From Nitrospinaceae bacterium (GTDB lineage: Bacteria; Nitrospinota; Nitrospinia; Nitrospinales; Nitrospinaceae): a DNA stretch of 64,000 bases. The stretch spans positions 1 to 64,000 of the forward strand of contig JAJDBF010000038.1 in the NCBI GenBank assembly GCA_029261535.1, given 5' to 3'. Below are positions 26,848 through 36,514 of this stretch, one piece after another. The notes under the pieces were generated by a model, which ran no database searches, was not told where the DNA came from, and saw only the letters and a list, made by a program, of their open reading frames with translations. Every line of letters begins with the position of its first letter. Position 1 is the stretch's first letter. A program made the position numbers and the translations under genes.

Positions 26848-28935
26848 CTACTTTTGATAAGAAAATATAGTTTCGATAAATTGATCGATCTGCAATGGTT
26901 TCGTCAGATAGTCGTCAAAACCTTCCTTTAAACCTCTTTCTCTATCTCCTTTCATAGCTTGTGCCGTCACTGCAAGAATAGGTGTGTTTTTTGTGAGCGG
27001 TTTTTCTCGCAGTATTTTTAAAGCACAGAAGCCATCCGTTCCCGGCAAATGAATATCCAGCATGATCAAATCCGGTTTCAATGTTTCGGTCATTTCAATA
27101 CCTGTGTGTGCGTCTGGAGCAGAAAAAAGATGGATGTGTTCAAAAGGCGCAAGGATTCCCTGCACAAGTTCTATATTAATTTTCTCGTCTTCAATATAAA
27201 GGATTTTAAAATCCTTGAAAGATTTGCTTGATGCGGTCTGGATGCTCGCTTTGTAGGAGATGGTTTCAAACTCGGGATCGGTGGTTCCCCGTGGAAGTTC
27301 AACGAAAAATCGGGTTCCCTCGTTCAGGGTACTTTCAAAACCGATCTTTCCGTTCATCAGTTGAACCAACCGCTTGCTGATGGTCAGTCCAATACCGGTG
27401 CCTTCCACATCAGAGTATTCCCAGTCCAGGCGCTGGAAGGGTTCAAAAATTTTCCATTGATCCTCCTCGGGAATGCCTTTTCCCGTATCCTGAATGTGCA
27501 GAGTGATCTGGTCTCGATTATTATCTTCCGCGCGGATTTCAACCGTCCCTTTGGGCCGATTGTACTTGATCGCGTTGGTCAGCAGATTTAATATCACTTG
27601 CTTGAGTTTGACCAAATCAGCCCTGGCGTAAATCGGCTTGTCTGCATCCCCTTTGCAAATGACCTTGATATCCTGTTCCCGTGCATGGGGCACAACAAAC
27701 GCCGCCTGTTCCTTTATCAGTGAAACCACGTCTACATTTTCAATTTCAAGTTCTACTTTATCGGATTCAATCCGGGACAGGTCGAGGATTTCCTTGATGA
27801 GGTTCAGCAAATGATTGCCGGCATCGTGGATATGATTTACAAATTCCATTTTTTCTGAGTTCAGATTTTCCCCTTCGCTGGTTTGCAGCAAATGGCTGAA
27901 GCCGATAATAGCGTTGAGAGGAGTGCGCAGTTCATGGCTTATCTTGGAAAGAAAATCACTTTTGGCAATATTCGCCTGCTCGGCATCCTTTTTAGCAAGC
28001 TCCAAAACATGGGTTCTTTCCTTAACAAGATTTTCAAGCTCTTGCTGTCTTTTTTTCGCATCCTCTTCAGATTTTTTTCTCTGAGTGTAGTCCCGGGCAA
28101 TACAGAGTGTTCCGAGGAAATTTTTGTCGATGCCTTTTTTAATCACCAGGTCATTGCGGACATCCCAAAGTCCGTGAGCATCAATCAGGAAGGCGATTTC
28201 CTGCATAAATTCATAAAGAGGACAATCCTCTTTGACCTTGAACATCACTTCGGTATTGGAGGTTGCCCGTGGACCCACTCGCTTGGTCAATAAATCGCCC
28301 ATGGAAATTGTTGAAGAATCGCTTATCAGGTATTCCAACGGTTGGCCTTTAAGTTCTTCAGGAGTGTAGCCGAGGAAACTGACAGAGGAATTAGCGAAGT
28401 CAATCAATCCATCAGGATCAACCTGGAGCACGATATCCGAAATGGTTTCGACGATAGTGCGGTAGCGTTCTTCATTTTTGCAGAGTTCAAGAAATCCTGA
28501 ATCGATGATGTCGAGATCTATCCGGCAACGATTGGAAATTGTGAGCAAGAATTCACGCATGATATCCGGGTTGGAACCCAAATAATTGTCGAAGGCGTGT
28601 TTCCCAATTTCAAAAAGCAGGGTGTTGTTCACTACCCGGGCACTTGCCGAGCGGGGTTTCATTTCAATCATAGCCATTTCGCCAAAAAAATCACCGGCAC
28701 CCCGCATGGCAATGTGTTTATTCTGTTTGAAGATTTCGATGCCTCCAGACAGGATGATATACATGGTGTCACCCTGATCCCCATCGTTAAATACTTTACT
28801 TCCTTTTTTCAGGAATAGCTGACGGCCTTCTTTGGAAAAAGTGACCATCTGCTTGTCTGTTAAATGGCGGAGAAAGGGCACGCCACGAATGATGGTCAAT
28901 TGTTGATCGAATTGCATTTTTTCGGTGTTTGGCAT
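26848..28935 (-). CDS. Hybrid sensor histidine kinase: cNMP-binding, PAS, kinase, receiver
   Basis: A soluble 695-residue hybrid kinase without membrane segments. Domains in order: a cyclic-nucleotide-binding fold (about 15-140) with phosphate-binding cassette DFFGEMAMIEMKPRSASARV; a PAS domain (about 155-285, starting RYRTIVETISDIVLQVDPDG); a coiled linker; HisKA (SKISHELRTPLNAIIGF, phospho-accepting His); HATPase_c (NLLTNAIKYN, DTGKGIPEED, GTGIGLTIS); and a C-terminal receiver with phospho-Asp in LIMLDIHLPGTDG and Lys in YLTKPLQ. The cassette keeps Glu and Arg needed to bind a cyclic nucleotide. No output regulator is adjacent, so it probably feeds a phosphorelay elsewhere. Confidence 0.92.
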   Translation of the reverse strand: MPNTEKMQFDQQLTIIRGVPFLRHLTDKQMVTFSKEGRQLFLKKGSKVFNDGDQGDTMYIILSGGIEIFKQNKHIAMRGAGDFFGEMAMIEMKPRSASARVVNNTLLFEIGKHAFDNYLGSNPDIMREFLLTISNRCRIDLDIIDSGFLELCKNEERYRTIVETISDIVLQVDPDGLIDFANSSVSFLGYTPEELKGQPLEYLISDSSTISMGDLLTKRVGPRATSNTEVMFKVKEDCPLYEFMQEIAFLIDAHGLWDVRNDLVIKKGIDKNFLGTLCIARDYTQRKKSEEDAKKRQQELENLVKERTHVLELAKKDAEQANIAKSDFLSKISHELRTPLNAIIGFSHLLQTSEGENLNSEKMEFVNHIHDAGNHLLNLIKEILDLSRIESDKVELEIENVDVVSLIKEQAAFVVPHAREQDIKVICKGDADKPIYARADLVKLKQVILNLLTNAIKYNRPKGTVEIRAEDNNRDQITLHIQDTGKGIPEEDQWKIFEPFQRLDWEYSDVEGTGIGLTISKRLVQLMNGKIGFESTLNEGTRFFVELPRGTTDPEFETISYKASIQTASSKSFKDFKILYIEDEKINIELVQGILAPFEHIHLFSAPDAHTGIEMTETLKPDLIMLDIHLPGTDGFCALKILREKPLTKNTPILAVTAQAMKGDRERGLKEGFDDYLTKPLQIDQFIETIFSYQK

Positions 28936-29386
28936 CGTTGGATTGCGCTAAATTAAAAAGTCATTGCACCCGGAAATTGCAGAAAATAAAGGGAGCAGTT
29001 TTTCGTGTAAAAATTTCCTGATTATGTAATCTATTATAGTGCGCATCGATAAAAAGTGTTGGATAAAAAGGTCTTGGCTCCTAGAATAAAAAGCCCTTCA
29101 ACCTTGGTCTGCCTGCCTCAAGAGACCGAGGTAGGAATGAATTTTTATTTTTAGGGTATGTGTGGAAAATTTGAATAAGTTTTCAAATTATCGAAAATTT
29201 TTTTAGACGATCAGCGGGAGACCTTTGCTTTAAAAAAAAGTACTTCATGTTCGAAAAATTTTCAGAGCGTCCCATGTTCACAAAAATCGTAAGGTCTTGT
29301 ATTTGTGCTAACCTGAATACCAAAATAAATAGTGAGCCTCTGGCCCTTTACATTATCCAGTGCTCCTGAATCAGAGAGTTGTTTAA
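28936..29386. other. Non-coding spacer between divergent kinase and peptidase genes
   Basis: 451 AT-rich bases with no gene-like frame, no clear repeat and no convincing promoter pair. Promoters for both flanking genes are expected here. Confidence 0.4.
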
Positions 29387-30784
29387 ATGAAAGTTGCCAG
29401 GAAAAAAAGTTATTCCGGGATATTTCGTGATGGGGGTGCCGGGTCACAGGCCAAGCGCAGGTTTCGATTACGCCGCCAAAAATTAATGAAGCGTGAAGGA
29501 AAACTGATGGTTTTAACCGGTGTGCCTTATGGTCCCGGTGCCGAAACCCTTTGGACGTACGCTCATAGTCCGACCTATCAGGAACCCAGCATCATGTATC
29601 TCACAGGCGTTAACCAATCCAGTGTTTTGTTGCTGTTGGACCCGGATTCCAGTGGTTCCGATGAGGTCTTGTTTGTGGAAAAGAAAAATCCACTGATGGA
29701 ATTTTGGGACGGATTGCGGTTTGGGGTTGGGGATCCAAAAAGTCTTGCAGAAGTCAAACGGGTCACCGGAATCCGTGAAGTCCGTGACATTGAAGAGTTC
29801 GATCAGGTTTTTCAAGAGCGTTTACGGAAAAGAAGGAAAAAGGAAGTCGGTACTTTTTGGCTTGAGGATGTTGCCGGAAAGAAAAATGTCAAGACGGATC
29901 ACAACTGGGCTTTCAAAAAACGGATAGAGAGGCTGGTGCGCAAAAGTTGTGGAAGCAAAGGCCGGGTGGCCAACATAATGAAGTCGCATTTTGAATTGCG
30001 CCTGCCCCTTGATAAATACGATGTCGCCAATACGCTCAAGGCCCAGCGCATCACCGGCATCGCTTTCCGCGAAACCCTGGGGGAGTATCGACAATTTAAG
30101 AACGAATGCCAGGTGCAAGGGCACCTTGAAGGCAGGATGTTGTTCCGGTCATCTTACGGATTGAGTTTCCCGAGCATCATTGCCTCCGGGCCGAACGCCA
30201 CGGTGTTGCATTACATGAAAAATGACGACAACTTTGCCTCGGCTGAAATGGTGTTGATGGATTTTGGTGTTCGCTGGATGACCATGCACGCAGATATTTC
30301 ACGCACGGTTCCGGCGTCTGGTAAATTCAATCCCATGCAGAAACTGCTTTATGAAATTGTGTTGGGAGCACAACTCGCAGTGCAGAAAAAAGCCCGTGCC
30401 GGGGTCACCATTCAGGAGTTGAATCAGGTGTGCTGGGAGACGCTCAACGGTCAACTGGAAAAACAGTTTCATGCCCGGGGAGGGAAAAGTCACCTGCAAT
30501 ATAAAGTCCGACCGCATGGTGTCAGTCACCTCATTGGAGAGCAGGAGCACGATGGCGATCCGTTCAGGAATTATCTTTCGGAGCCGATGCAAGTCGGCTG
30601 GCTTATCAGCAATGAACCTGGGCTCTACGGAAAGTTCCGGATCAAAATTGGTCGGAAAACTTATGAAGAACAGTTGGGAATACGTTTGGAGGACAACCTG
30701 CTGATCACCGACAAGGGGTGCCGGAATTTATCTGTCAGCGTGCCCAAGCGGGTGGACGAAATTGAAGCATTGATGCGAGGATGA
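29387..30784 (+). CDS. M24 metallopeptidase, aminopeptidase P-like
   Basis: A 465-residue Xaa-Pro aminopeptidase-type enzyme that would release N-terminal residues preceding proline in the cytoplasm. The N-terminal AMP_N domain (about 25-185) includes RRQKLMKREGKLMVLTGVPY and IMYLTGVNQSSVLLLLDP. The C-terminal pita-bread fold keeps the five metal ligands: Asp in VLMDFG, Asp in ADISRT, His in PHGVSHLIG, Glu in NEPGLYG and Glu in GIRLEDNLLI. The very basic N-terminus (KVARKKSYSGIF) is unusual; a later ATG at the MKREGK site would lose part of the domain. Monocistronic. Confidence 0.88.
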   Translation: MKVARKKSYSGIFRDGGAGSQAKRRFRLRRQKLMKREGKLMVLTGVPYGPGAETLWTYAHSPTYQEPSIMYLTGVNQSSVLLLLDPDSSGSDEVLFVEKKNPLMEFWDGLRFGVGDPKSLAEVKRVTGIREVRDIEEFDQVFQERLRKRRKKEVGTFWLEDVAGKKNVKTDHNWAFKKRIERLVRKSCGSKGRVANIMKSHFELRLPLDKYDVANTLKAQRITGIAFRETLGEYRQFKNECQVQGHLEGRMLFRSSYGLSFPSIIASGPNATVLHYMKNDDNFASAEMVLMDFGVRWMTMHADISRTVPASGKFNPMQKLLYEIVLGAQLAVQKKARAGVTIQELNQVCWETLNGQLEKQFHARGGKSHLQYKVRPHGVSHLIGEQEHDGDPFRNYLSEPMQVGWLISNEPGLYGKFRIKIGRKTYEEQLGIRLEDNLLITDKGCRNLSVSVPKRVDEIEALMRG

Positions 30785-30789
30785 GTGGC

Positions 30790-30800
30790 GGGGGGGGGGG
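30790..30800. repeat. G11 homopolymer between convergent genes
   Basis: Eleven consecutive G's lie in the 24-base gap between the M24 peptidase stop and the peroxiredoxin stop. It is outside both reading frames. Confidence 0.85.
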
Positions 30801-30808
30801 CGTACCAG

Positions 30809-31288
30809 TTAAATTTCTTTCAGGGTAGCTAGAACTTCGCTGATATGATCCTTGACCTTCACCTTTGGGAATATTTTTTTCAGAACGCCTTCTTTATCGA
30901 TGATAAAGGTTGACCGTACAATTCCCATGAATATTTTGCCGTAAAGTTTTTTCTCCTGCCAGACACCGTATTTGTTCACCACCTTGTGGTCTTCATCGCT
31001 GATCAGAGAGAAGGGTAAATCGTATTTGGTGATGAATTTCTGATGTCGTTCGGGGGAATCCACGCTGACACCCAGGATTTCGGTGCCTTTAAATTTCTTA
31101 ATACCATCCCTGAAATCGCAGGCCTCGGTGGTGCAACCGGGTGTCATGTCTTTAGGATAAAAATACAGGACAACATTTTTTTTACCGCGGAAAGAACTTA
31201 GCTTGACCTTGTTGCCGTTCTGGTCAAGGGCAGAAAAGTCGGGGGCCTTCGCCCCCTCCTTTAATACCTTGGTTGCCATTTTGCTCAT
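30809..31288 (-). CDS. bcp: Thiol peroxidase (Bcp-type peroxiredoxin)
   Basis: A peroxiredoxin of about 159 residues that reduces hydroperoxides with thioredoxin. The TSA fold starts APDFSALDQNGNKVKLSSF. The active site is KDMTPGCTTEACDFRDG, with peroxidatic Cys and a resolving Cys five residues later, the CX4C arrangement of the alpha-helix-2 Bcp/PrxQ subgroup. I placed the start at the ATG whose first bases overlap the TGA of the upstream gene (ATGA at 31285-31288), implying coupled translation. Cytoplasmic antioxidant role by family. Confidence 0.92.
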   Translation of the reverse strand: MSKMATKVLKEGAKAPDFSALDQNGNKVKLSSFRGKKNVVLYFYPKDMTPGCTTEACDFRDGIKKFKGTEILGVSVDSPERHQKFITKYDLPFSLISDEDHKVVNKYGVWQEKKLYGKIFMGIVRSTFIIDKEGVLKKIFPKVKVKDHISEVLATLKEI

Positions 31289-31734
31289 ATCTTGTTTTTT
31301 TCGGCCCATTTTTTGGTGTCATCAAGAATGGACTGAATGACTATCTTCAGTTTTTTGGCGGGAGTACGGGATGATTTTTTGTTATTCAAACTGCGTGCGC
31401 GATCAATCAAATCGTCCAACTCCTTGATCACGTCATTGGGGGCGGCCTTTCCCGATGCGCAGGCCGTTTCAACATGAACCACGCCTCGCTGGAGAATGCC
31501 ATCAATCTGAAAACCCCACATGGAATCTCCCCGGAGCCGGGTTGATTTTTCCATGAATCGCCAAATGCCACCATCGGCCTGGATGGCTTCATAGCCGCCT
31601 CTGAGATTACTTGCGGTTTCTTTGCAATCCCCGGCAATGGCGATGCCAGCACTACTGATCAAAAAAATAACCGATCCCAAGAAAATCGCACGAATCGAAT
31701 TAAAACGGGGGTGTGTTTCCTTGCAGGTGGTCAT
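31285..31734 (-). CDS. Small exported protein of unknown function
   Basis: A 149-residue protein with a signal peptide (RAIFLGSVIFLISSAGIAIAG, cleavage near residue 35). The mature part is mostly helical, with two cysteines (GDCKET and ETACASGKA) that could form a disulfide in the periplasm and a very basic C-terminal third (NKKSSRTPAKKLK). I do not recognise a family. It overlaps the bcp start by four bases, so the two are expressed together, perhaps under oxidative conditions (inference). Confidence 0.7.
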   Translation of the reverse strand: MTTCKETHPRFNSIRAIFLGSVIFLISSAGIAIAGDCKETASNLRGGYEAIQADGGIWRFMEKSTRLRGDSMWGFQIDGILQRGVVHVETACASGKAAPNDVIKELDDLIDRARSLNNKKSSRTPAKKLKIVIQSILDDTKKWAEKNKI

Positions 31735-31869
31735 ATCCCTCTCCTTTTCTGGGGATCCAATTTATGGAAAAAAGGCCTGTTTTCTTCCAGTCAGTTAATT
31801 TCTATCTAATCAAGAATAGGAATCAAAGTCAAACGATTATTCCCCATCGATTCCAACCTGAAAAATAAA

Positions 31870-33516
31870 TTATTCAAAGACCGGGTCCCTGGCCACCTTA
31901 TTAAAAACCGGATCCGTCTTCAAGGTTTTCAATCCTGCAGGATTGATCTTTTTCGCTTTCTGCAGATTCTCCAGCGTATCGTCTGCGTTACCTGTGCTGG
32001 CATAGGCTTTGGCCAGTAGGATGTGATGGCTGAACAAGTGCGGATGAGCCGGGTGGGTCACCAGGGTTTTTTCCAGAATCGCGATAGCCCGGTTGAATTG
32101 TTTGTCGCCGTAGTATGCCATCGCCGTGTTCAACTTACTGTCCAGGTTCCTGGGGTCCATTCGAAGTGCCATGGAGTAAAGGTTCACCGCCCGTTTGACC
32201 ATCCCGTAGTAAGCAAAAATTTCACCTTTCTGATTGAGTGCATCGGGCGGATTCAGATACCAGTCGCTGTCAAGCTCAGTCCGCCGGATGGAATCTTTTT
32301 CCGGCAGTTCCTCAAGGCTGGTTTGGGCGATTTTTCCGGGATCGCCGAGGTTTACCGCTAGCGTGTAATAGTCGAAGGCTTTTTTCATATTACCGCGGAT
32401 CACATAAAGATCACCCAGTTCCTGAAGCCCCTTGGCTTTAAGGCCTTTGTTGTCACCGGCACTCTTGATCAGAGCATTCACCGCCTGCTCCGCTACATCA
32501 ATTCTAAGAAACAGACTGGACAGCCCGATCAGAATCTGCCGGGTGCTGACATTCTCCGGGTCGAGCCGTGCGGCGGTTTGAATCTCAAACAGCGAGAGTC
32601 CGAAGTCGCCCTCCTTATATAGTTTCTGCGAGCGGCCCAGATGATATTTTGCTGGGTCGATCCGGGTCGGTAATTTTGCGGTGCCATGGGTTCTCAAATA
32701 TTCCAGAAGCACGCGGGCGGCTTCCACCTGGGGGTGGGGCTTGAGTTGGTCATCCGGGTCGCTCGTGCGTGTGTCATAAACCTGATTGAGGTGCTTTTTT
32801 GCCAGTTCCAGATTGTTTTGAATCGCATAGGCATAACCCAGTTGGTAACCCGCTTCCAAATAATCCGGTTTCAGCGTCAGGGCTTTGGTAAACGATTCAA
32901 TCGCTTGTTGCGTTTCATTAAGATAGTTAAAGTTCAATCCCATTTCAAAGGCATACACTTCATTTTTGGGATCGAGGGCCTCAGCTTTTTTCAGTGCTTT
33001 ATTGGCGGCCTTCATCCGGCCCTGAGCCGCTAGGGTCAAGGCCGATTCGTAATGCGCTTCCGGTCGCTCGGGATGTTGATGCACCGATATGTTGCATGAG
33101 CGCTCGGCAAGATCCACCACCCCCAACTGCCGGTACAACTGACAATGCTGGTAATGGACCGCTGGATGCCGTGGCTGGATGGCACGGGCTTTTTGCAAGG
33201 CCTTTTGCGAGGCCACATATTTTCCGGCTTCAAACAGCAGAAGGGATTTCAGGATAAAAGGTGTGCCTTTGTTCGGTGATTCCTTTTCCAGACTCTGGAC
33301 GATGGTCAGTGCCTGATTGTAATGCCCGTTTTTTGCCAGTTCCAGAATCTGTAGATATTCAGGTTTGGATCGATCAGTTTTGGAGAAATGAGGGTCCCAC
33401 AACGCGATGTCCATATCAGGAAAAGTAGCCAGGGCGTTGATCGGAAGCAGGAACAATAAAAGGAACACGACCGCAATCTTACGTGGGAGCTGGGTGAAAA
33501 TAGATAGACACTTCAT
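31870..33516 (-). CDS. Exported TPR-repeat protein
   Basis: A 548-residue protein with signal peptide (KIAVVFLLLFLLPINALA) followed by about ten tetratricopeptide repeats. Examples are the segments beginning PAVHYQHCQLYRQLGVVDLA, PEAHYESALTLAAQGRMKAA, EVYAFEMGLNFNYLNETQQA and PDYLEAGYQLGYAYAIQNNL. It has no catalytic motif. TPR solenoids in the periplasm act as assembly scaffolds. It lies upstream of the small exported protein by 135 bases and downstream of the DUF1566 gene by 32 bases, in a minus-strand series that starts with gatB. Confidence 0.88.
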   Translation of the reverse strand: MKCLSIFTQLPRKIAVVFLLLFLLPINALATFPDMDIALWDPHFSKTDRSKPEYLQILELAKNGHYNQALTIVQSLEKESPNKGTPFILKSLLLFEAGKYVASQKALQKARAIQPRHPAVHYQHCQLYRQLGVVDLAERSCNISVHQHPERPEAHYESALTLAAQGRMKAANKALKKAEALDPKNEVYAFEMGLNFNYLNETQQAIESFTKALTLKPDYLEAGYQLGYAYAIQNNLELAKKHLNQVYDTRTSDPDDQLKPHPQVEAARVLLEYLRTHGTAKLPTRIDPAKYHLGRSQKLYKEGDFGLSLFEIQTAARLDPENVSTRQILIGLSSLFLRIDVAEQAVNALIKSAGDNKGLKAKGLQELGDLYVIRGNMKKAFDYYTLAVNLGDPGKIAQTSLEELPEKDSIRRTELDSDWYLNPPDALNQKGEIFAYYGMVKRAVNLYSMALRMDPRNLDSKLNTAMAYYGDKQFNRAIAILEKTLVTHPAHPHLFSHHILLAKAYASTGNADDTLENLQKAKKINPAGLKTLKTDPVFNKVARDPVFE

Positions 33517-33548
33517 TGGGTAAAAAAATCCTTTTAAAGGGTGCGTGA

Positions 33549-34073
33549 TTACTTCCGGACGGCGCGGACGGTTTTTCGTGACCTTGAGGTTTTAGGAGCA
33601 GAAAAACGGTTGCCGGTATTGAACACGATGCCGAACGCATTAAAAGTTCCATTGCCGACAGAAGACCACTGTGCGCCGCCACCTTCCCGACCGAAAATAG
33701 GGTCGATGTGAATGACCATCTCATGACCTACCTGTTGGCTGTTGATCTTGTCTTTATCGTAGAGCGTTTTCAATTCCTCAAGGGTGGGAAGACGCCAGTC
33801 GATTTGATCGCCAAACCCTTCCTCGTTCAAGGCCTCTACAAATTGAAACGCTTCTTTCCAGTTGATCCAGTGACCGGTAATGTTGTAGGAATCTTCTTTC
33901 ATCCACATTAGTCCGGTCTTTGTGTCGGTGATGGTGTGATTGCCATGATCGATGAACCGCTGGTCTCCGGATTTCGTTTCGGCTCCCGCCGCTTGCCCGA
34001 TGAGAATAACGATCAGTAAAATGAACAGTGCAAATGGCACGGTGAAATATTTTCTCGAATAGTACGTTTTCAT
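33549..34073 (-). CDS. Exported DUF1566 (Lcl C-terminal-like) domain protein
   Basis: A protein of about 174 residues with a signal peptide (FTVPFALFILLIVILIGQAAGA). The DUF1566/Lcl C-terminal domain is marked by FIDHGNHTITDTKTGLMWMK, the WKEAFQFVEALN helix and WRLPTLEELKTLYD, a C-type-lectin-like fold found in surface proteins. GGGG six bases upstream supports the ATG at 34073; a TTG at 34079 overlaps the gatB stop. The closeness to gatB (stop at 34076) suggests read-through transcription. The ligand is unknown. Confidence 0.8.
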   Translation of the reverse strand: MKTYYSRKYFTVPFALFILLIVILIGQAAGAETKSGDQRFIDHGNHTITDTKTGLMWMKEDSYNITGHWINWKEAFQFVEALNEEGFGDQIDWRLPTLEELKTLYDKDKINSQQVGHEMVIHIDPIFGREGGGAQWSSVGNGTFNAFGIVFNTGNRFSAPKTSRSRKTVRAVRK

Positions 34074-34075
34074 CT

Positions 34076-35524
34076 TCAACCCCGGAGTTTTTTCTGAAAC
34101 ATTTTATTGACCAGACCGGGATTGGCCTTGCCCTTGCTGGCCTTCATCACCTGGCCCACCAGAAAACCGATGACCTTGTCCTTGCCTGACCGATATTGCT
34201 CGGCCTGTTCCGGATTGGCTGAAATCACATCATCGATCAGGGTTTCGATCGCCCCTTCGTCAGATATCTGAACCAGGTTTTTTTCCTCGACCACGGTTTC
34301 GGGAGATTTTCCACTCGCGATCATATCCTCAAAAACAGTTTTGGCGATCTTGCCGCTGATGGTGTTGTCATGCACCATTTTCAGTAATTTGGCCAGATTT
34401 TCAGGCGTTACCGGACACTCGCTGATGTCCTTGTTCGCGCTCTTTAATTCCCGCAAGAGTTCGGACATGATCCAGTTGCTGATCGCCTTCGGTTCGTTAA
34501 AGGTGCGGATACAGGCTTCAAAATAATCAGCCAGAGCGCGCGATGCCGTCAGCACTCCTGCATCGTATTCTGGAATACCATAGTCTTTAACAAACCGGTC
34601 GCGTTTTTCTTCTGGCAGTTCCGGCAAACCAGACTGCGCTCTTTTGATCCAGTCTTCATCGATGACGATGGGTGCCAGATCCGGTTCCGGAAAATAACGG
34701 TAATCGTGCGCTTCCTCTTTCGATCGCATGCTGAAGGTGACACCCCGGTTGGCATCGTACAGACGGGTTTCCTGCACCACCTGGTCGCCTTGCCGCAAAA
34801 CCTGGGATTGCCGCTCCACTTCGTATTCGATGGCCTTTTGCACAAACTTGAAGGAGTTGATGTTCTTCACCTCGGCGCGGGTGCCCATTTCCTTCTGACC
34901 GACGGGTCGGATCGAGACGTTGGCATCGCAACGGAAACTGCCTTCTTCCATGTTGCAGTCGCTGACTTCAGAGTACTCCAGAATCGAGCGCAAAATCATT
35001 AAATACTCGCGTGCCTCTTCTGCCGAGCGTATTTCAGGCTCGCTGACGATTTCTACCAGGGGAACGCCGGTGCGGTTGAAATCGACATAGCTTTTCCCCG
35101 GTTTCCCAAGGTTGTCACCGTGAATGGATTTTCCGGCATCTTCTTCCATGTGAATGCGGGTGATGCCGATGACCTTCGGTATGCCGTTGCCCTGCAGGGT
35201 GATCCTGCCATGCCGCCCAATGGGCAGGGTGAATTGGGAAATCTGGTAACCCTTGGGCAGGTCCGGATAAAAATAGTTCTTTCGGTCAAAGATATTGGTT
35301 CGCTCAACCTCACAGTGCGTGGCGAGGCACGCCTTGAGCGCGTACTCCACCGCCCGCTTGTTGAGCACCGGCAAGACACCCGGCATACCGAGACAAATCG
35401 GGCAGGTGTTCTCATTCGGTTCACAGCCAAAACGAGTCGAGCAGGAGCAGAAAATTTTGCTGTCAGTTTTTAACTGGGCGTGGACTTCCAACCCGATAAC
35501 GGTTTCAAATTCCATAAGAGCCAT
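34076..35524 (-). CDS. gatB: Asp-tRNA(Asn)/Glu-tRNA(Gln) amidotransferase subunit B
   Basis: A GatB protein of about 482 residues, the tRNA-binding subunit that, with GatA and GatC, converts misacylated Glu-tRNA(Gln) or Asp-tRNA(Asn) to the amide forms. Diagnostic segments: [16 protein letters not shown], the zinc-site cysteines [47 protein letters not shown] and [12 protein letters not shown]. The C-terminal GatB/Yqey domain ends [18 protein letters not shown]. Neither gatA nor gatC is in the window, so the complex is encoded at separate loci. ATG at 35515 is an alternative start. Confidence 0.97.
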   Translation of the reverse strand: MALMEFETVIGLEVHAQLKTDSKIFCSCSTRFGCEPNENTCPICLGMPGVLPVLNKRAVEYALKACLATHCEVERTNIFDRKNYFYPDLPKGYQISQFTLPIGRHGRITLQGNGIPKVIGITRIHMEEDAGKSIHGDNLGKPGKSYVDFNRTGVPLVEIVSEPEIRSAEEAREYLMILRSILEYSEVSDCNMEEGSFRCDANVSIRPVGQKEMGTRAEVKNINSFKFVQKAIEYEVERQSQVLRQGDQVVQETRLYDANRGVTFSMRSKEEAHDYRYFPEPDLAPIVIDEDWIKRAQSGLPELPEEKRDRFVKDYGIPEYDAGVLTASRALADYFEACIRTFNEPKAISNWIMSELLRELKSANKDISECPVTPENLAKLLKMVHDNTISGKIAKTVFEDMIASGKSPETVVEEKNLVQISDEGAIETLIDDVISANPEQAEQYRSGKDKVIGFLVGQVMKASKGKANPGLVNKMFQKKLRG

Positions 35525-35686
35525 TTTCAAAATTGTATTGTTGAATGGGAACAGATCGGATTTTAACGACCCCCAACCCAGCCGTCAACCAGCAATGAAA
35601 AACCCCGCCGCAAGCGGACGCGGTATCCGAAAAATTCTTTCACTTAAAAATCGTCAAGCCGCGGAGCATTAAACCCACTGGTGGGA

Positions 35687-36427
35687 TCAATTGGCGGTGC
35701 ACCCTCCGTCTACCGGCAAAGCGGTTCCGGTGATGAAGGAAGATTCGTCGCTGGCAAAAAACAGGCAGGCTGAGGCCACGTCTTCCGGTTTGCCGAAGCG
35801 CCCGATCGGATAGCGTTTGGCAAGTTCCGTGGTGAACTCTTTGTTGCTCATCAGGTCCGCCGTCATTTCCGTTTCGATCAAGCCGGGGCAGATGGTGTTG
35901 GACCGTATCCCTTGGGGACCGTATTCGACTGCCAAAGACCGGCTGAACTGGGTCAGTGCCGCTTTGGAGGCGTTGTAAGCCGCCATCTGCGGGGCGGCGA
36001 TCATTCCCAGAATAGAACTGATGTGAATCAGACTGCCGCCATTATTCTCCAGCATGGCAGGCAGGACGCGCCGGGTCAAAAGGAACACGCCTCTCAGATT
36101 GATGTCCAGAACGCGGTCCCATTCGGTCGTGTCCATTTCGTGGACCGGGGCCATGGCAAAAGTCCCGGCATTGTTCACCAGAATGTCTACGCGCCCAAAT
36201 TTCGCCAGGGTCTCATCGACCAGGCGGTCAATATCGGCTTCCACGGTGATATCGCCGCAGACGGTCAGAATATCGCCGGTCAGGGCTTTTCTGGTTTCAT
36301 CCAGCCGGTCCTGTCGTCTGCCAAAGAGGACCACTTGCCCTCCTTCTTCAAGGAAGGTCTCGGCGCAGGCACGACCGATACCCGTTGCTCCTCCGGTGAT
36401 GATGACGGTTTTCTTTGCGAGTTTCAT
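35687..36427 (-). CDS. SDR-family oxidoreductase (FabG-like)
   Basis: A short-chain dehydrogenase of about 246 residues. NAD(P)-binding motif TGGATGIGRACAETF at the N-terminus, NNAG near 88, and the catalytic Ser-Tyr-Lys in HISSILGMIAAPQMAAYNASK. The end FITGTALPVDGGCTAN is typical of FabG-like proteins. The arginine-rich turn LFGRRQDR after beta-2 suggests NADP preference. I used the ATG at 36427 because GGAG precedes it; the frame is open for 39 codons further upstream without homology. Substrate unknown. Divergent from the small membrane protein gene. Confidence 0.9.
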   Translation of the reverse strand: MKLAKKTVIITGGATGIGRACAETFLEEGGQVVLFGRRQDRLDETRKALTGDILTVCGDITVEADIDRLVDETLAKFGRVDILVNNAGTFAMAPVHEMDTTEWDRVLDINLRGVFLLTRRVLPAMLENNGGSLIHISSILGMIAAPQMAAYNASKAALTQFSRSLAVEYGPQGIRSNTICPGLIETEMTADLMSNKEFTTELAKRYPIGRFGKPEDVASACLFFASDESSFITGTALPVDGGCTAN

Positions 36428-36463
36428 TCGGGCTCCGTGGTGGTATCCTTGTTCATTAGTTAT

Positions 36464-36469
36464 TATAAT
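36464..36469 (+). promoter_or_regulatory. Strong -10 element (TATAAT) in the divergent spacer
   Basis: TATAAT lies within the palindrome TATTATAATA (36461-36470), so a -10 is readable on both strands. On the plus strand it is 45 bases before the leader frame at 36515. No good -35 is present at 16-18 bases, suggesting an activator-dependent promoter or another sigma factor. Confidence 0.35.
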
Positions 36470-36514
36470 ACTATCAGGATTTACTTCCTTATTGAACTTG
36501 TGGAGGAATTTTAC

